From positions 1 through 56,318 of the forward strand of contig CAJVYQ010000033.1 in NCBI GenBank assembly GCA_913009825.1: a stretch of DNA of 56,318 nucleotides. The letters are read 5' to 3'. Positions within the stretch are counted from its first letter, which is position 1. Each line of letters opens with the position of its first letter. The position numbers and the translations under genes are program-made. The stretch is from an uncultured Deferribacteres bacterium. GTDB taxonomy: Bacteria; Zhuqueibacterota; JdFR-76; DREG01. This document shows positions 8,297 to 18,012 of the stretch, piece after piece. Under the pieces are notes generated by a model. That model ran no database searches. It worked only from the letters and a program-made list of their open reading frames with translations, and was not told the origin of the DNA.

Positions 8297-9357
8297 AGTT
8301 TCTTTTCCAGAATGTGGACAATTTTTTTGCCGGCAGCGCCGTTGCCGTAGGAAAAAGTGCGCGGCGTATCGGGATGAAAATTCCGCAGCGCCGTGAGAAT
8401 TTTATCGTAATCTGCGCCCACCAGTACGTTCCAGCCTTGTTCCACAGTTTCCACCCATTCCGTTTCATCACGCAAAGTGATGCAGGGCGTACCCCACAAA
8501 TAGGCTTCCTTTTGCATGCCGCCGGAATCGGTCAGCAGGGTGCGGGCGGATTTTTCCAACAGCAGAATTTCCAGGTAACTCAGCGGTTCCGTCAAAATCA
8601 GATTCTCTTTGCCGGAATTTGTTAACCCGTGCTGCTGTAAAAATTGGCGGGTACGCGGATGAACCGGAAAAATGATTTTCTCTCCGCTATCCCGAAAAGC
8701 GGCCAGAATACTCTTCAAATGCTGCGGATTGTCCGTATTGGCCGGCCGGTGGATGGTGGCGACGGAGTAGGACTTCTCCCGTACACCGAATTTCGTCAAC
8801 GGATCAACTTTTTTCTGGGCAATTTTGCTGAAATGATACAGAGCATCCACCATCACATCACCAACCAAATAAGATTTTTGCGCCAATCCTTCGGTGCGCA
8901 GGTTTGCCATAGCCGTTTGGGTGGGACAAAAGAGAAATTGTGAAATGCGATCTGTGACGATCCGGTTGATCTCCTCCGGCATATCCCAGTTGAAACTGCG
9001 CAGTCCCGCTTCCACATGGGCAACCGGAACATGCAGTTTCGTTGCGGCCAGCGCCGCGGCGACGGTTGAATTGGTATCGCCGTACAACAGCACCAGATCA
9101 GGCCGTTCCTCCACAACCGCTTTTTCGATGCCCACCATCATTTCGGCCGTCTGGGCGGCATGGGAAGCGGAGCCCACATTTAAATTAAGATCCGGCCGTG
9201 GAATTTCCAGATCGTCAAAAAATATTTTTGACATATTCCCGTCATAATGCTGTCCGGTATGGAGCAAATATTCCTGATGATTTTGGCGTAGAGCACGGGA
9301 CAGCGGCGCCGCTTTAACAAATTGCGGCCGCGCCCCGATGATGGAGATGATTTTCAT
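8290..9357 (-). CDS. wecB: UDP-N-acetylglucosamine 2-epimerase (non-hydrolysing)
   Basis: Interconverts UDP-GlcNAc and UDP-ManNAc to feed surface polysaccharide synthesis. The 355-residue sequence has the family landmarks: GARPQFVKAAP at the N-terminus, HTGQHYD, GDTNSTVAAALAA, HVEAGLRSF, EEINRIVTDRIS, HPRT and TDSGGMQKEA with the catalytic-site loop near the C-terminus. It has the GT-B fold and is cytoplasmic. It is coupled to the Wzi-like gene and sits in the EPS block. Confidence 0.93.
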   Translation of the reverse strand: MKIISIIGARPQFVKAAPLSRALRQNHQEYLLHTGQHYDGNMSKIFFDDLEIPRPDLNLNVGSASHAAQTAEMMVGIEKAVVEERPDLVLLYGDTNSTVAAALAATKLHVPVAHVEAGLRSFNWDMPEEINRIVTDRISQFLFCPTQTAMANLRTEGLAQKSYLVGDVMVDALYHFSKIAQKKVDPLTKFGVREKSYSVATIHRPANTDNPQHLKSILAAFRDSGEKIIFPVHPRTRQFLQQHGLTNSGKENLILTEPLSYLEILLLEKSARTLLTDSGGMQKEAYLWGTPCITLRDETEWVETVEQGWNVLVGADYDKILTALRNFHPDTPRTFSYGNGAAGKKIVHILEKKLC

Positions 9358-9377
9358 GGAATCCCTTCTTCGAAAAG

Positions 9378-9533
9378 TTGTAACATTTTAGTTCTTTAAA
9401 AATTAGTTATTTGTAACGAGAAAGAACAAATAGACCCTTCGATTTCATTCCGATGGTTTTTGTCGGAACGGAGTCGAAACATCTGCCTTATGTAAGAAAC
9501 TGAATTAACAATTTCAAAGAACCAAAATATTAC
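9378..9533. mobile_element. Inverted-repeat element family D, copy 1
   Basis: The ends GTAACATTTTAGTTCTTTAA (from 9378) and, inverted, GTAATATTTTGGTTCTTTGA (ending 9533) bound a 156-bp non-coding element that fills most of the 293-bp gap before the Wzz-like gene. Its right 60 bp (9473-9532) also occurs inverted at 3273-3332, and a second copy is at 25768-25911. No clean target duplication is visible. Confidence 0.6.
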
Positions 9534-9650
9534 AAAGATTCACTAGTTTCCGGTTAGGCCTCTGCTGCAATGCCGTCCCGTGGTGAACTGCGGAACTAAT
9601 TTTATAAATTGCAGGGATAAAAAAACCTAACCATAAATTACCGGCAAAGA

Positions 9651-10847
9651 TTAACTCTTCTTCCTCCGGCGTAAAAATTTTCTTTTATCCCCGGCAATTA
9701 GTTTTTTCAATTCATCCCATCTGTGGTATTCTTCGGGATTTTGTTGCTTCAGCGCGCGGCTATACTGTTCACTAACCAGCCGGAGCGTAAAAACGAGCCC
9801 GCCTATCAGAAATCCGGTGGCGGCGATCAACATGCGCAACGGCCGTGATTTTTTTTCCGGCACCTTCGCTTCGTCCAGCACCTGGATTGTGGGCGTATCT
9901 TTCGCTTCTTCTATTTTTGCCTGGTAAAACTGCTGATTCAGCAATTGGAACACGGTCTCTTTTATTTTCACGCTGCGCATCAGGTCCGCAAGCCGGAGGG
10001 CAACTTCCGGAGCCTCGGCAAACGCAATATAAAATTCATGCCGTTCGGTCAATGGTTTTTCACCGCCAAACTGAAGCCGGTCATATTGAATCTGCAGTTG
10101 CTGTATTTCGGATTTCACCTCCATCACCCGGGGATTGCCGGCTTTCATGGTTTGCAGCATCACACCTAACTGCACCCGTTTAGCAATAATCTTGCCTTTC
10201 AGTGCGCCTGCCTGTTCAATGGCGGTGGTCAATTGTTCCTGTAACGCGATGGCTTTATGCTGCAACTGATAATCAGCCAGTTGGCGGGACGCCGTTTTCA
10301 ACTCCCTTTCCGTCTGGTGCAGTTGATCCGAGATGTAAATCCGTGCATTCCTTGCCCGGGAACTGTTGGTTTCCTGATTCACCCGGTCTAACTCTTCGAT
10401 ATAAGCATTGGCAACTTGTGCGGAGAGTTGCGGATCTTTTGCTTCAAAACTAAGCAGGATCATCCCTTCCCGCGTGGCAACCATGGCAACCAGTGAAGTT
10501 AGCCGTTTAAGCGCCTTCTCTTCGCTGTTTATCCCCCACAGTTCTTTCAGTTTGAACCGTGCAATGATGCGCTCCCCTACCGTTCGACTCTTCAAAATCT
10601 GAATGAACAAATCGGTTTTGTTTTCGTTTGGCGCAAAACCCAACATGGGTAAAACAGGCTGCAGCGAACCCAAATTCAGATCGGGACCGGTAGCAGAATC
10701 AGGCAGAACGGAAATTTTCGCCTCGTAATATTTGGGCAGAAGAAAACTGGACAGGTAAAATAAAATACCCGTCAGCAGAGCCGTTAAAAATAGTTTTCCT
10801 TTTTTTCGATAAATGGGAATCAGATAATCCGTTACATGTTGTTCCAA
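9651..10847 (-). CDS. Wzz/GumC-type polysaccharide chain-length protein
   Basis: A 398-residue inner-membrane co-polymerase. There is an N-terminal transmembrane segment (LFLTALLTGILFYLSSFLL), a large periplasmic coiled-coil region rich in Glu/Gln/Lys (residues about 140-300), a proline-rich motif (PEKKSRPLR) and a second transmembrane helix (LIAATGFLIGGLVFTLRL) followed by a short basic cytoplasmic tail. No tyrosine-kinase domain is fused. It lies 16 bp downstream of the SLBB export gene and sets chain length of the polymer exported by it. Confidence 0.88.
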   Translation of the reverse strand: MEQHVTDYLIPIYRKKGKLFLTALLTGILFYLSSFLLPKYYEAKISVLPDSATGPDLNLGSLQPVLPMLGFAPNENKTDLFIQILKSRTVGERIIARFKLKELWGINSEEKALKRLTSLVAMVATREGMILLSFEAKDPQLSAQVANAYIEELDRVNQETNSSRARNARIYISDQLHQTERELKTASRQLADYQLQHKAIALQEQLTTAIEQAGALKGKIIAKRVQLGVMLQTMKAGNPRVMEVKSEIQQLQIQYDRLQFGGEKPLTERHEFYIAFAEAPEVALRLADLMRSVKIKETVFQLLNQQFYQAKIEEAKDTPTIQVLDEAKVPEKKSRPLRMLIAATGFLIGGLVFTLRLVSEQYSRALKQQNPEEYHRWDELKKLIAGDKRKFLRRRKKS

Positions 10848-10863
10848 TGAAATTCCTCTTCAT

Positions 10864-12402
10864 TTATTTTATGGCTGTTTTTACTACCAGATAAAGGGTA
10901 GCGCCCTGGGCGGCAACGGTCATAAACTGGCGGAAGCGCAGCCACCAGTCTCGTTCCGGTTTTTCCGGCACCCAGATGGTATCGCCCGGTTCCAACCGTT
11001 TTACCGATGTTTTTTTGACCCATTCGCCTGTGCGCGCCTTAATAATCCGTAGTTTGTTTTTCCGCGCATTCCAGGAAAATCCGCCGGCAAGCCGGATATA
11101 ATCGTCTATTCCTAAGTTGGGATGGTAGGTAATATTTCCGGCAAAAAGCACTTGACCGGAAACGAGGATATAGTTGCGCAGGTGCGGGATTATAACACGG
11201 TCGCCATCCTGCAGCACAATATCCTGCGCCAGATCACCGCGGGTGAACAGACGCTCGAAATCCACTGCCATGGCGCCCGGGATTTCCTGGGATTTATTTT
11301 TGAAATAGGAATATTCCATTTCGTTCATATCGGCAGGATTCATTTTTTTCAGACGTTCAAACTCCGGGTCTGTGCGGGAAGCCTCCGGTCCGCGAATCAC
11401 TCTCGCTTCCACCAGAGAGGCTTCATCGGTAAACCCACCGGCCGCGTCAATCGATTCGGACAAAGTGGTCTCACCCCGGTTGATGGCATAGTATCCCGGA
11501 TGATATACTTCGCCTTCAATCCACACTCCGCGCTTAAAATGCCATTTTGCCCGGCGGCGCACCATAAGCCGGTCATCTTTTTGCAATTTCCAGGAAGGCG
11601 CAGCCGCATTCCAGTTTAAGATCAGCTTTTCAATTTGAAAGCCGTTTTCATCAAATCTTGCCAGCTCTATGGAATCCAACAGAGCTTCCGCCACAAAACC
11701 ACCGGTGAAGGGCAAAATATCCGCGATGGTTTCACCGGGAATTATTTCATAATCACCTTTTTTGTGAATGGCGCCCCAAAAGGAAATCACATCTTTCAGC
11801 ACCGGGACAAAAATAACATCTCCCTCGCGTAAAAACGGATTTTCATCTTCCCGGCCTAAATCCCAAAAAGCGGCAAGATCCACGGCCAGCGTATCTGTGC
11901 CGCGTACAACCTGCAGCCTTCGTTTTGAAGCGTTATCCAGTAAACCGCCGGCTTGCTGGATAATATCCGAGGCCCGATCCATGGCCGAAGCGAGATAGAC
12001 GCCGGGATGTTTCACCTCCCCGGCAACGGTTGCGCGGAAAATCCGCACCCTTTTTAAGGTCAGCGTGACATCAACACGGGTAAACACTTTCTGCACTTTT
12101 TCGATCACCAACTCCCGCAGCCTGGTAATAGTGACATGGTTTACAGCAATGCTGCCGACTTCGGGAATCAGAAGATTGCCTTCTATTGAAACCGGCAATT
12201 CATAAACAAATTTTTTCTCGCCCCAAATACCCACGGCAAACAGATCGCCGGGACCGACCACATACTTATCCGGATCAACCTGCCCCGCTACAGCCTGGGA
12301 TTTGACAGTTGCCCAGGCTTCCAGATCCTGTGCCGGTAAGTGAGAAGGGAGGAAATAAACAAGGACAAACAAAAAAAGCGGTACTTGAAAAGATAATTTC
12401 AT
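10864..12402 (-). CDS. SLBB-domain polysaccharide export protein (Wza-like)
   Basis: A 512-residue exported protein with signal peptide (LFLFVLVYFLPSHLPAQ) and the polysaccharide biosynthesis/export domain (KYVVGPGDLFAVGIWGEKKF). Several SLBB repeats follow (e.g. ATVAGEVKHPGVYLA, WIEGEVYHPGYYAI, LVSGQVLFAGNITY). A C-terminal hydrophobic helix (AAQGATLYLVVKTAI) may cross the outer membrane as in Wza. It forms the export channel for the polysaccharide made by this locus and is the promoter-proximal gene of the wza-wzz pair. Confidence 0.88.
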   Translation of the reverse strand: MKLSFQVPLFLFVLVYFLPSHLPAQDLEAWATVKSQAVAGQVDPDKYVVGPGDLFAVGIWGEKKFVYELPVSIEGNLLIPEVGSIAVNHVTITRLRELVIEKVQKVFTRVDVTLTLKRVRIFRATVAGEVKHPGVYLASAMDRASDIIQQAGGLLDNASKRRLQVVRGTDTLAVDLAAFWDLGREDENPFLREGDVIFVPVLKDVISFWGAIHKKGDYEIIPGETIADILPFTGGFVAEALLDSIELARFDENGFQIEKLILNWNAAAPSWKLQKDDRLMVRRRAKWHFKRGVWIEGEVYHPGYYAINRGETTLSESIDAAGGFTDEASLVEARVIRGPEASRTDPEFERLKKMNPADMNEMEYSYFKNKSQEIPGAMAVDFERLFTRGDLAQDIVLQDGDRVIIPHLRNYILVSGQVLFAGNITYHPNLGIDDYIRLAGGFSWNARKNKLRIIKARTGEWVKKTSVKRLEPGDTIWVPEKPERDWWLRFRQFMTVAAQGATLYLVVKTAIK

Positions 12403-12810
12403 TTTCTATCAATTCCCTGATAAATGAAGTACTATATTCCCGGTTGATGTAATTTAAAAAAGAATAGTGTCTTAGTCAATTTAAATTATATTGCTGCGAT
12501 GACTGATGGTAAAATGTTGCAATTGGAAATTAGAAATTGGTGAATTGCCCGTAACATTTCGTAGTTTTAGTGGGCTTAATTGTTACCAATTCCCCAAAAT
12601 TTTTACTTTGACTTGAATTGAGCGATTCTCTTGTTTTTGAGCTTGCTATTTCTACCAAATGGGTCTTCATTTTTTGGATAAATCCTGTTGGCGATTCAGC
12701 GAATCGCCCTACAATCGCTCAATTCAGGTTTGATGAAAACGATGCGGATGTTTATAAGCACACACCTGAATTATCACATTATACTGCAAGCTGAAAGCCC
12801 TTGTCTAGTC
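12403..12810. other. Intergenic region with a MITE
   Basis: Between the response-regulator stop and the export-protein start there is one family-A element (12612-12728). I see no gene in the rest; 12403-12600 is AT-rich and should hold the promoter of the wza-like operon. Confidence 0.55.
12612..12728. mobile_element. MITE family A, copy 2
   Basis: A 117-bp element with ends CTTGAATTGAGCGATTCTC and ATCGCTCAATTCAGG, flanked by TTTGA on both sides (12607-12611 and 12729-12733). Like copy 1 it carries an internal GGCGATTCAGCGAATCGCC palindrome. It is non-coding. Confidence 0.8.
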
Positions 12811-13167
12811 TTACGCGGAAGAAAATTCGGAAAGTAATTTTTTGAATTGTTGTAAACGGATCGGCTTTTCCAGATACGGCCGGCCGGTTTTTTGGTACGA
12901 AATATCTGCATTGCCTTCATCTCCGCTGGTAAAAATGACTTTCCGGGCATAGTGTGGCTTTTGTGTATTTATTTTATCGAAGAATTCGATACCGGACATA
13001 TTGGGCATTTGAACATCACAAATAATCATATCATATTCTTTATGCAATAACATCTTGTATCCCTGTGTCCCGGATCCTGCCACTTCCGGACGATGCCCTT
13101 CCAGGCGAAGCACCCTCGATAAAAAATCACTCACGATCTTTTCATCATCCACAATCAGAATATTCAT
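12811..13167 (-). CDS. Single-domain response regulator
   Basis: A CheY-like receiver of 118 residues with no output domain: MNILIVDDEK (acidic pocket), YDMIICDVQMP (phospho-acceptor Asp), the TSGD switch region and the KPI lysine. I chose ATG 13167, which follows GGGGAAAGAG, because upstream codons would overlap the kinase and add a non-family extension. It lies 22 bp after the hybrid kinase stop and is probably the partner receiving phosphate from its HPt domain. Confidence 0.88.
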   Translation of the reverse strand: MNILIVDDEKIVSDFLSRVLRLEGHRPEVAGSGTQGYKMLLHKEYDMIICDVQMPNMSGIEFFDKINTQKPHYARKVIFTSGDEGNADISYQKTGRPYLEKPIRLQQFKKLLSEFSSA

Positions 13168-13189
13168 CTCTTTCCCCGGTTTCAAATGA

Positions 13190-16100
13190 TCATTTACAAT
13201 TATGAAGCTCCAAAATGTCATGGGTCAAATATTGCTGCACACGATCGAATTCCTGTTTCAGCGGAGAGAAAAGCACTGTTGCATCCCGAACATTGTGCGC
13301 TTCTCCGGCATCCTCTAACTTTTGACAAAGTTCGTACAATTGGGCAGCACCGATACCTCCGCTGGCTCCTTTGAGAGCATGCGCCTCTCTCTCGATAAGA
13401 TCGCAATCCTGTTTTTTTAGAGCTTTTACCAAATTTTTAATTCTGCCGCGGGAGTTTCCCAAAAATAACCCGATCATTTCTGCTATCATATCCAGGTCAT
13501 CCCCAATCACTTCGTACAATACTTTTAGATTCACCGGCTTCGCATTTCCCGGAGTAGTGGTTTTTTCTATTTTAACCGGTTCCTCAGGCGCATCGATATG
13601 GCCAACCCAGCGTGTCAAGGCTTTCGTCACTTCTGCAGGTTTAATTGGTTTGGCCAGATAGTCATCCATGCCGGCTTCCAGGCAGCGTTCACGATCCCCC
13701 TTCATAGCGTGAGCAGTCATGGCAACAATGGGGATATGCACATTGGATTTTTCTTCCGCACGAATGATAGCGGTTGTTTCAAATCCATCCAGCTCGGGCA
13801 TCTGCACATCCATCAAAATCAGATCGTAATGTTTATCCTGCAGTGCCCGCAACACTTCCTTTCCATCGGCAGCCACATCCGCCTTGTAGCCATTTTTCTC
13901 CAGTAATTTAAGCGCCAACTTCTGGTTAACCACATTATCCTCGGCCAGCAATATTTTTACATGATCCCGGTTGACCTGTTGCTGAGGCTTGTTATTCCTC
14001 CGCTTGATTTCAACAGCCGGTTTACCACTCACCACCAGATCCAACAAATTGTAAACCTGATCCAGTTTAACAGGTTTAACCAGATACCCGAAAAAACTCA
14101 AATCGTGACATTGCCTGTACTCTTTTCGCTGTTCGATGGAAGTCAAAATCACTATGGCAACTTCCTGAATTTTGGGTGTTTCCTGCAGCAGTTTGATGGT
14201 CTGAATGCCATCCATGCCGGGCATTTGCGCATCCATGATAACCAGGCGGAAAGGAGTACCGGCTCGCTGTGCCAAAACAATTTCCTGGTATGCATCCACA
14301 CCCGATTCCGCCTGTACAGTTTTACATTTAAAACCGTGCAGGTAATCGCACAAAATTTTTCGGCTGACGGCATTATCATCCACAACCAAAACCGGCAAAT
14401 TCTCAAAATCAGCCGGGGGAAAAGTCCGGTTGCCGTTTTTCCCCCGTTGTTTTTTCAGGGTGATACGAAAGGAAAAATTGCTGCCTTCGCCAAATTTACT
14501 CTCCACCCAGATACGGCCGTTCATCATTTCAACCAACTGCTGGGATATACTCAACCCCAAACCGGTACCGCCAAATTTGCGTGTAGTATTGCCGTCGGCC
14601 TGGGTGAAACTTTCAAAAATTTTATTTAGACGATCTTCTTTGATGCCAATGCCCGAATCGATGATAGAGAACCGCAGCGTAGTTCCTTCTTTATTTTCTT
14701 CTTCCGTTTGAATTTGAATTTGAACTTGTCCGGTCTCCGTAAACTTGATAGCGTTGCCGGCCAAATTGACCAGGATCTGACGAATCCGCACCGGATCACC
14801 TATCAGGGTAGTTTGCATAGTCGGCGGAATATAGCAAAAAATCTCAATCCCTTTTTGGTAAGCCCGGAACGCCAATGTATCGGTAACGTTTTCTGCAAGT
14901 TGGCGCAGATCAAAATCGATCTCCTCCAACTCCATTTTACCGGCTTCAATTTTGGAAAAATCCAGAATGTCATTGATAATGGTTAACAGAGCATTGCCGC
15001 TGGTTTTTACTGCAGCGGCAAAATCTTTCTGTTCCTCGCTGAGCTCCGTTTCCAGCAGTAAATCAGTCATCCCGATGATCCCGTTCATTGGAGTGCGGAT
15101 TTCGTGGCTCATATTGGCTAAAAATTCGCTTTTTGCCTTGTTGGCCGCATTGGCCAGTTGCGCATTCTCTTTTGCGCTGTTGAAGAGCCGCATGTTTTCA
15201 ATGGCAATGGCAATCTGATCCGACAGAATCTGCATCGCCTGTTCATCATTTTCGGAAAAATCGTTCAGTTGATGGCTGCCCAGCACCAGAGCGCCCAGGA
15301 GATTTTGCCCTGACAAAACCGGCACAATTAATTCGGACTGAATTTCAGGAATCATCGCCTTGTAGAGCGATTCACGCCGGACATTGGGAATATTGATTAA
15401 TTTTTGTTCCCGAACCGCTTTGCCCAGAACGCCTTCGAAAACCGGCAAGCGCTGCCCCACGGGAACAGCGCCTTCATATTTTCCGTTTTGATGGGTTACT
15501 ACTAACTCCTGTGTCTCTTCATCGAAGGACAACAGAACCACATGAGTATATTCAAATTTCTCGTGAAGCAGCGCAGTCAGGATGGCGGCAAATTGATTGA
15601 AATCGAAAGACGAAGCGATGTTTTTCGTCACCTCGCTGATCAGGTAAAAATGATTGGCGCGCCTTTTCTGGATTTCCAGTAAACTTGCATTTTCCAGAGA
15701 GATGGCCGTTTGCCGGGCGATAATGGTTAATATGTTAAGCTGCTTATCAGAGAATTGCCCGGTTCCCGCTTTTTTTACCGAGAGAACACCTATTTTCTTA
15801 TTTTCGATCAACATGGGCACCGCCAGCGCAGATTCATTCTTCTGTGCCACAAAATTTCCGGACAATTCCTGCTCCGGATCGCCGGCAATCTGTCCCCTGC
15901 CACTTTGCAGAACTGCTCCGATGAAACCCTGTCCCAACGCAACCGGTTTGGCCGGCTCGTAAAAATTTTGCTGATGCTGCCGTTCACTGCCATAATTCTC
16001 CAAGCGGGGATACAACTGTTTATCGTATTCACTCCAGAGATAGACGCGGCACAGATCAAAATCGATCAGGTTTTTGATCCCTTCAACCAGCGATTTGATG

Positions 16101-17473
16101 ATCTCATCCCGGCTGACGATCCGGTTTAATCTTTCGGATAAAATGTTAACGGTTTCCAGAGAATTTTTCCACTCCACCGTCTCATGATAAACCTGTTCCA
16201 ATTTTTGCCGGTTTTTTTCGATCTCGGTGATATCCGTAAAGTACCAAACCCGGCCATAAAGGGAATCGTCCCGGTCTTTGATCGGCAGGGATGTGGACGA
16301 GATGATTCTCCCGTCTTTCAGATAAATAACCTCATTTTGCCGGATACTCAGAGGATTTTCAGAGATTTCATCAATGTAGCAGGTAAAATTATCAGGATTC
16401 TCAAGTTTGGGCAGAATATAGCCGACCAATCCCCGGCTGTCCCCGTTTTCCAGAATCTCCGGTAGTACTTCCCAAATTTCTATAAACCTCCGGTTATGAC
16501 CGATGATCTTCCCCTGTAAATCAACAATCAGAATCCCATCAAAAGTGGCATCCTGCTGAGCGCTTAAAATAGCGTAAGCCTGATTCAGAGCTTTATCCGC
16601 CTCTTTCCGTTTGGAGATGTCACGGATGCTCAGAGTAAAGTAAATTTCATTAAGTGTATTCCAGGCGGAAATTGATATTTCCAACGGGAATTTTTGTCCG
16701 TCTTTTTTTATCCCTTCAATTTCGGTTGTTTTTTTAAAAAGGTCTTTATCTTTCGTTTCAATGAAGTGAGAAAATTTTGTTTTGTAATCAGTAAGATATT
16801 CTTCGGGAATCAACGGGTCCAACGAGGAACCGATCATTTCCAGTGCAGAATAACCGAAAGCCTTTTCTGCCGCCAGGTTGTAAAAAATGATCTGGCCGTA
16901 TTCGTTCACGGTAAGGATCGCATCGCTGGCCGATTGGGTCAGGGTTCGGAACCTAAGTTCCGACTCTTTCAACGCCTGTTCATTGATTTTGCGCTCCGTG
17001 ATATCGCGAATGGAGCCCTGCATCGCCTTCTCGCCTTTATACATGATCGCGTTTACCTTCACTTCACAATAACGGATAGTGCCGTCTTTGCGCAGTAAAC
17101 GAAGATCAAAACTGCCGTCTGTTTTTCTGTTATCATCCTGTTCCGCAATTAACTGCTGCAACCACTCCTGATCTTCCGGATAAATATTTTTCCAGAAACT
17201 TAATTCATACAAGTCTTTAACCGAACGAGCAGTAAGCAGAGCGAGTCCTACATTGGCATAAATCAGGCGGTCGTTATGCAGCACAAAAATTCCATCCCTG
17301 GTTTGATCTATCAGGCTAAAAAATTGAGATTTGGTCTCCTGTAGTTCGTTAGATTCGGTTTCCAGTTCATATTTTAGCCGGGCATTCTTTTTTTTAATTT
17401 TTGCAATCCAAAACCAAAAGAGCAAAGACACAACCAACCAGGATAAAAGGAGCGCTGAAATCTCAATCCACAC
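13190..17473 (-). CDS. Hybrid sensor histidine kinase (TM-PAS-GAF-HisKA-HATPase-REC-REC-HPt)
   Basis: A 1427-residue phosphorelay kinase. One N-terminal transmembrane helix ([19 protein letters not shown]) anchors it. Three PAS domains follow (residues about 45-420; SIRDITERK and [12 protein letters not shown] mark their ends), then two GAF domains (about 445-770). The HisKA domain has His790 in [12 protein letters not shown], and the ATPase contains [13 protein letters not shown]. The first receiver has its acceptor at Asp1081 ([10 protein letters not shown]), the second at Asp1222 ([10 protein letters not shown]), and the HPt domain has His1365 (AHALKGAS). All phospho-sites are present. It sits between export and nucleotide-sugar genes and may control exopolysaccharide, which is an inference from position. 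Confidence 0.93.
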   Translation of the reverse strand: MWIEISALLLSWLVVSLLFWFWIAKIKKKNARLKYELETESNELQETKSQFFSLIDQTRDGIFVLHNDRLIYANVGLALLTARSVKDLYELSFWKNIYPEDQEWLQQLIAEQDDNRKTDGSFDLRLLRKDGTIRYCEVKVNAIMYKGEKAMQGSIRDITERKINEQALKESELRFRTLTQSASDAILTVNEYGQIIFYNLAAEKAFGYSALEMIGSSLDPLIPEEYLTDYKTKFSHFIETKDKDLFKKTTEIEGIKKDGQKFPLEISISAWNTLNEIYFTLSIRDISKRKEADKALNQAYAILSAQQDATFDGILIVDLQGKIIGHNRRFIEIWEVLPEILENGDSRGLVGYILPKLENPDNFTCYIDEISENPLSIRQNEVIYLKDGRIISSTSLPIKDRDDSLYGRVWYFTDITEIEKNRQKLEQVYHETVEWKNSLETVNILSERLNRIVSRDEIIKSLVEGIKNLIDFDLCRVYLWSEYDKQLYPRLENYGSERQHQQNFYEPAKPVALGQGFIGAVLQSGRGQIAGDPEQELSGNFVAQKNESALAVPMLIENKKIGVLSVKKAGTGQFSDKQLNILTIIARQTAISLENASLLEIQKRRANHFYLISEVTKNIASSFDFNQFAAILTALLHEKFEYTHVVLLSFDEETQELVVTHQNGKYEGAVPVGQRLPVFEGVLGKAVREQKLINIPNVRRESLYKAMIPEIQSELIVPVLSGQNLLGALVLGSHQLNDFSENDEQAMQILSDQIAIAIENMRLFNSAKENAQLANAANKAKSEFLANMSHEIRTPMNGIIGMTDLLLETELSEEQKDFAAAVKTSGNALLTIINDILDFSKIEAGKMELEEIDFDLRQLAENVTDTLAFRAYQKGIEIFCYIPPTMQTTLIGDPVRIRQILVNLAGNAIKFTETGQVQIQIQTEEENKEGTTLRFSIIDSGIGIKEDRLNKIFESFTQADGNTTRKFGGTGLGLSISQQLVEMMNGRIWVESKFGEGSNFSFRITLKKQRGKNGNRTFPPADFENLPVLVVDDNAVSRKILCDYLHGFKCKTVQAESGVDAYQEIVLAQRAGTPFRLVIMDAQMPGMDGIQTIKLLQETPKIQEVAIVILTSIEQRKEYRQCHDLSFFGYLVKPVKLDQVYNLLDLVVSGKPAVEIKRRNNKPQQQVNRDHVKILLAEDNVVNQKLALKLLEKNGYKADVAADGKEVLRALQDKHYDLILMDVQMPELDGFETTAIIRAEEKSNVHIPIVAMTAHAMKGDRERCLEAGMDDYLAKPIKPAEVTKALTRWVGHIDAPEEPVKIEKTTTPGNAKPVNLKVLYEVIGDDLDMIAEMIGLFLGNSRGRIKNLVKALKKQDCDLIEREAHALKGASGGIGAAQLYELCQKLEDAGEAHNVRDATVLFSPLKQEFDRVQQYLTHDILELHNCK

Positions 17474-17509
17474 AGGAATTTCCTTCTTTTTGAAAATATA
17501 AATTTCCCC

Positions 17510-17666
17510 GTAACTATTCAGGTCGTCCTATGGTGAACCATAGAGCTAAGAATAGAAAGGACACTGAAGCACCCTGCATTGATGGCGCCATTCATAGCGC
17601 TTGCTGTTATTAGCCTGATGGTTCACTATCAGCCGGAATAATTTTCCTGAAAACCTGAATAGTTAC
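17510..17666. mobile_element. MITE family B, copy 1
   Basis: The ends GTAACTATTCAGGT (17510-17523) and exact inverse ACCTGAATAGTTAC (17653-17666) bound a 157-bp non-coding element. Inside is an inner inverted pair (TATGGTGAACCATAG and TGGTTCACTATCAG). A second copy is at 25592-25722, and a lone end is at 3091-3104. No certain target duplication is visible. Confidence 0.65.
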
Positions 17667-17757
17667 ATTTTTCGCAACGAATCACAGGGTAATTTACTTT
17701 TGATTTTTTATGAGTCACCTTCTTATTTTTCAACATTTTTACACCCCCCGTACTCTC

Positions 17758-17790
17758 CTCAAGGAGGGATTTTAGAAATCCCTCCTTGAG
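17758..17790 (-). terminator. Strong hairpin, possible terminator of the guanylyltransferase gene
   Basis: A perfect 15-bp stem (CTCAAGGAGGGATTT, loop TAG, AAATCCCTCCTTGAG) lies about 220 bp downstream of the guanylyltransferase stop. It also resembles the ends of the 20633-20893 element (ACACCCCC then CTCAAGG), so it may be a repeat remnant that happens to terminate transcription. Confidence 0.4.
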
Positions 17791-18012
17791 GGGGATATTT
17801 ACAATTGATCAATGGCTTTTGCAACCTTAAAACCATAACCCTGTGACCGGTTACCATTTTTTCTATTTAATACATATAAACCTATCAACATACTTCTAAT
17901 ACGACTCTTTTATTTTATCGACACAAATAAAAAATATTCTTAGTCGATATGCAAAAAGATGTGAATTGTTTTTTAAAATTGAAGGTTTAAGATATGGTAA
18001 GGAAACCGCCGG

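Larger units (their letters stand above)
17474..18012. other. Intergenic region with an inverted-repeat element and a strong hairpin
   Basis: It contains the family-B element at 17510-17666 and the hairpin at 17758-17790. I recognise no gene in the AT-rich remainder. The kinase promoter should lie just above 17474. Confidence 0.5.
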
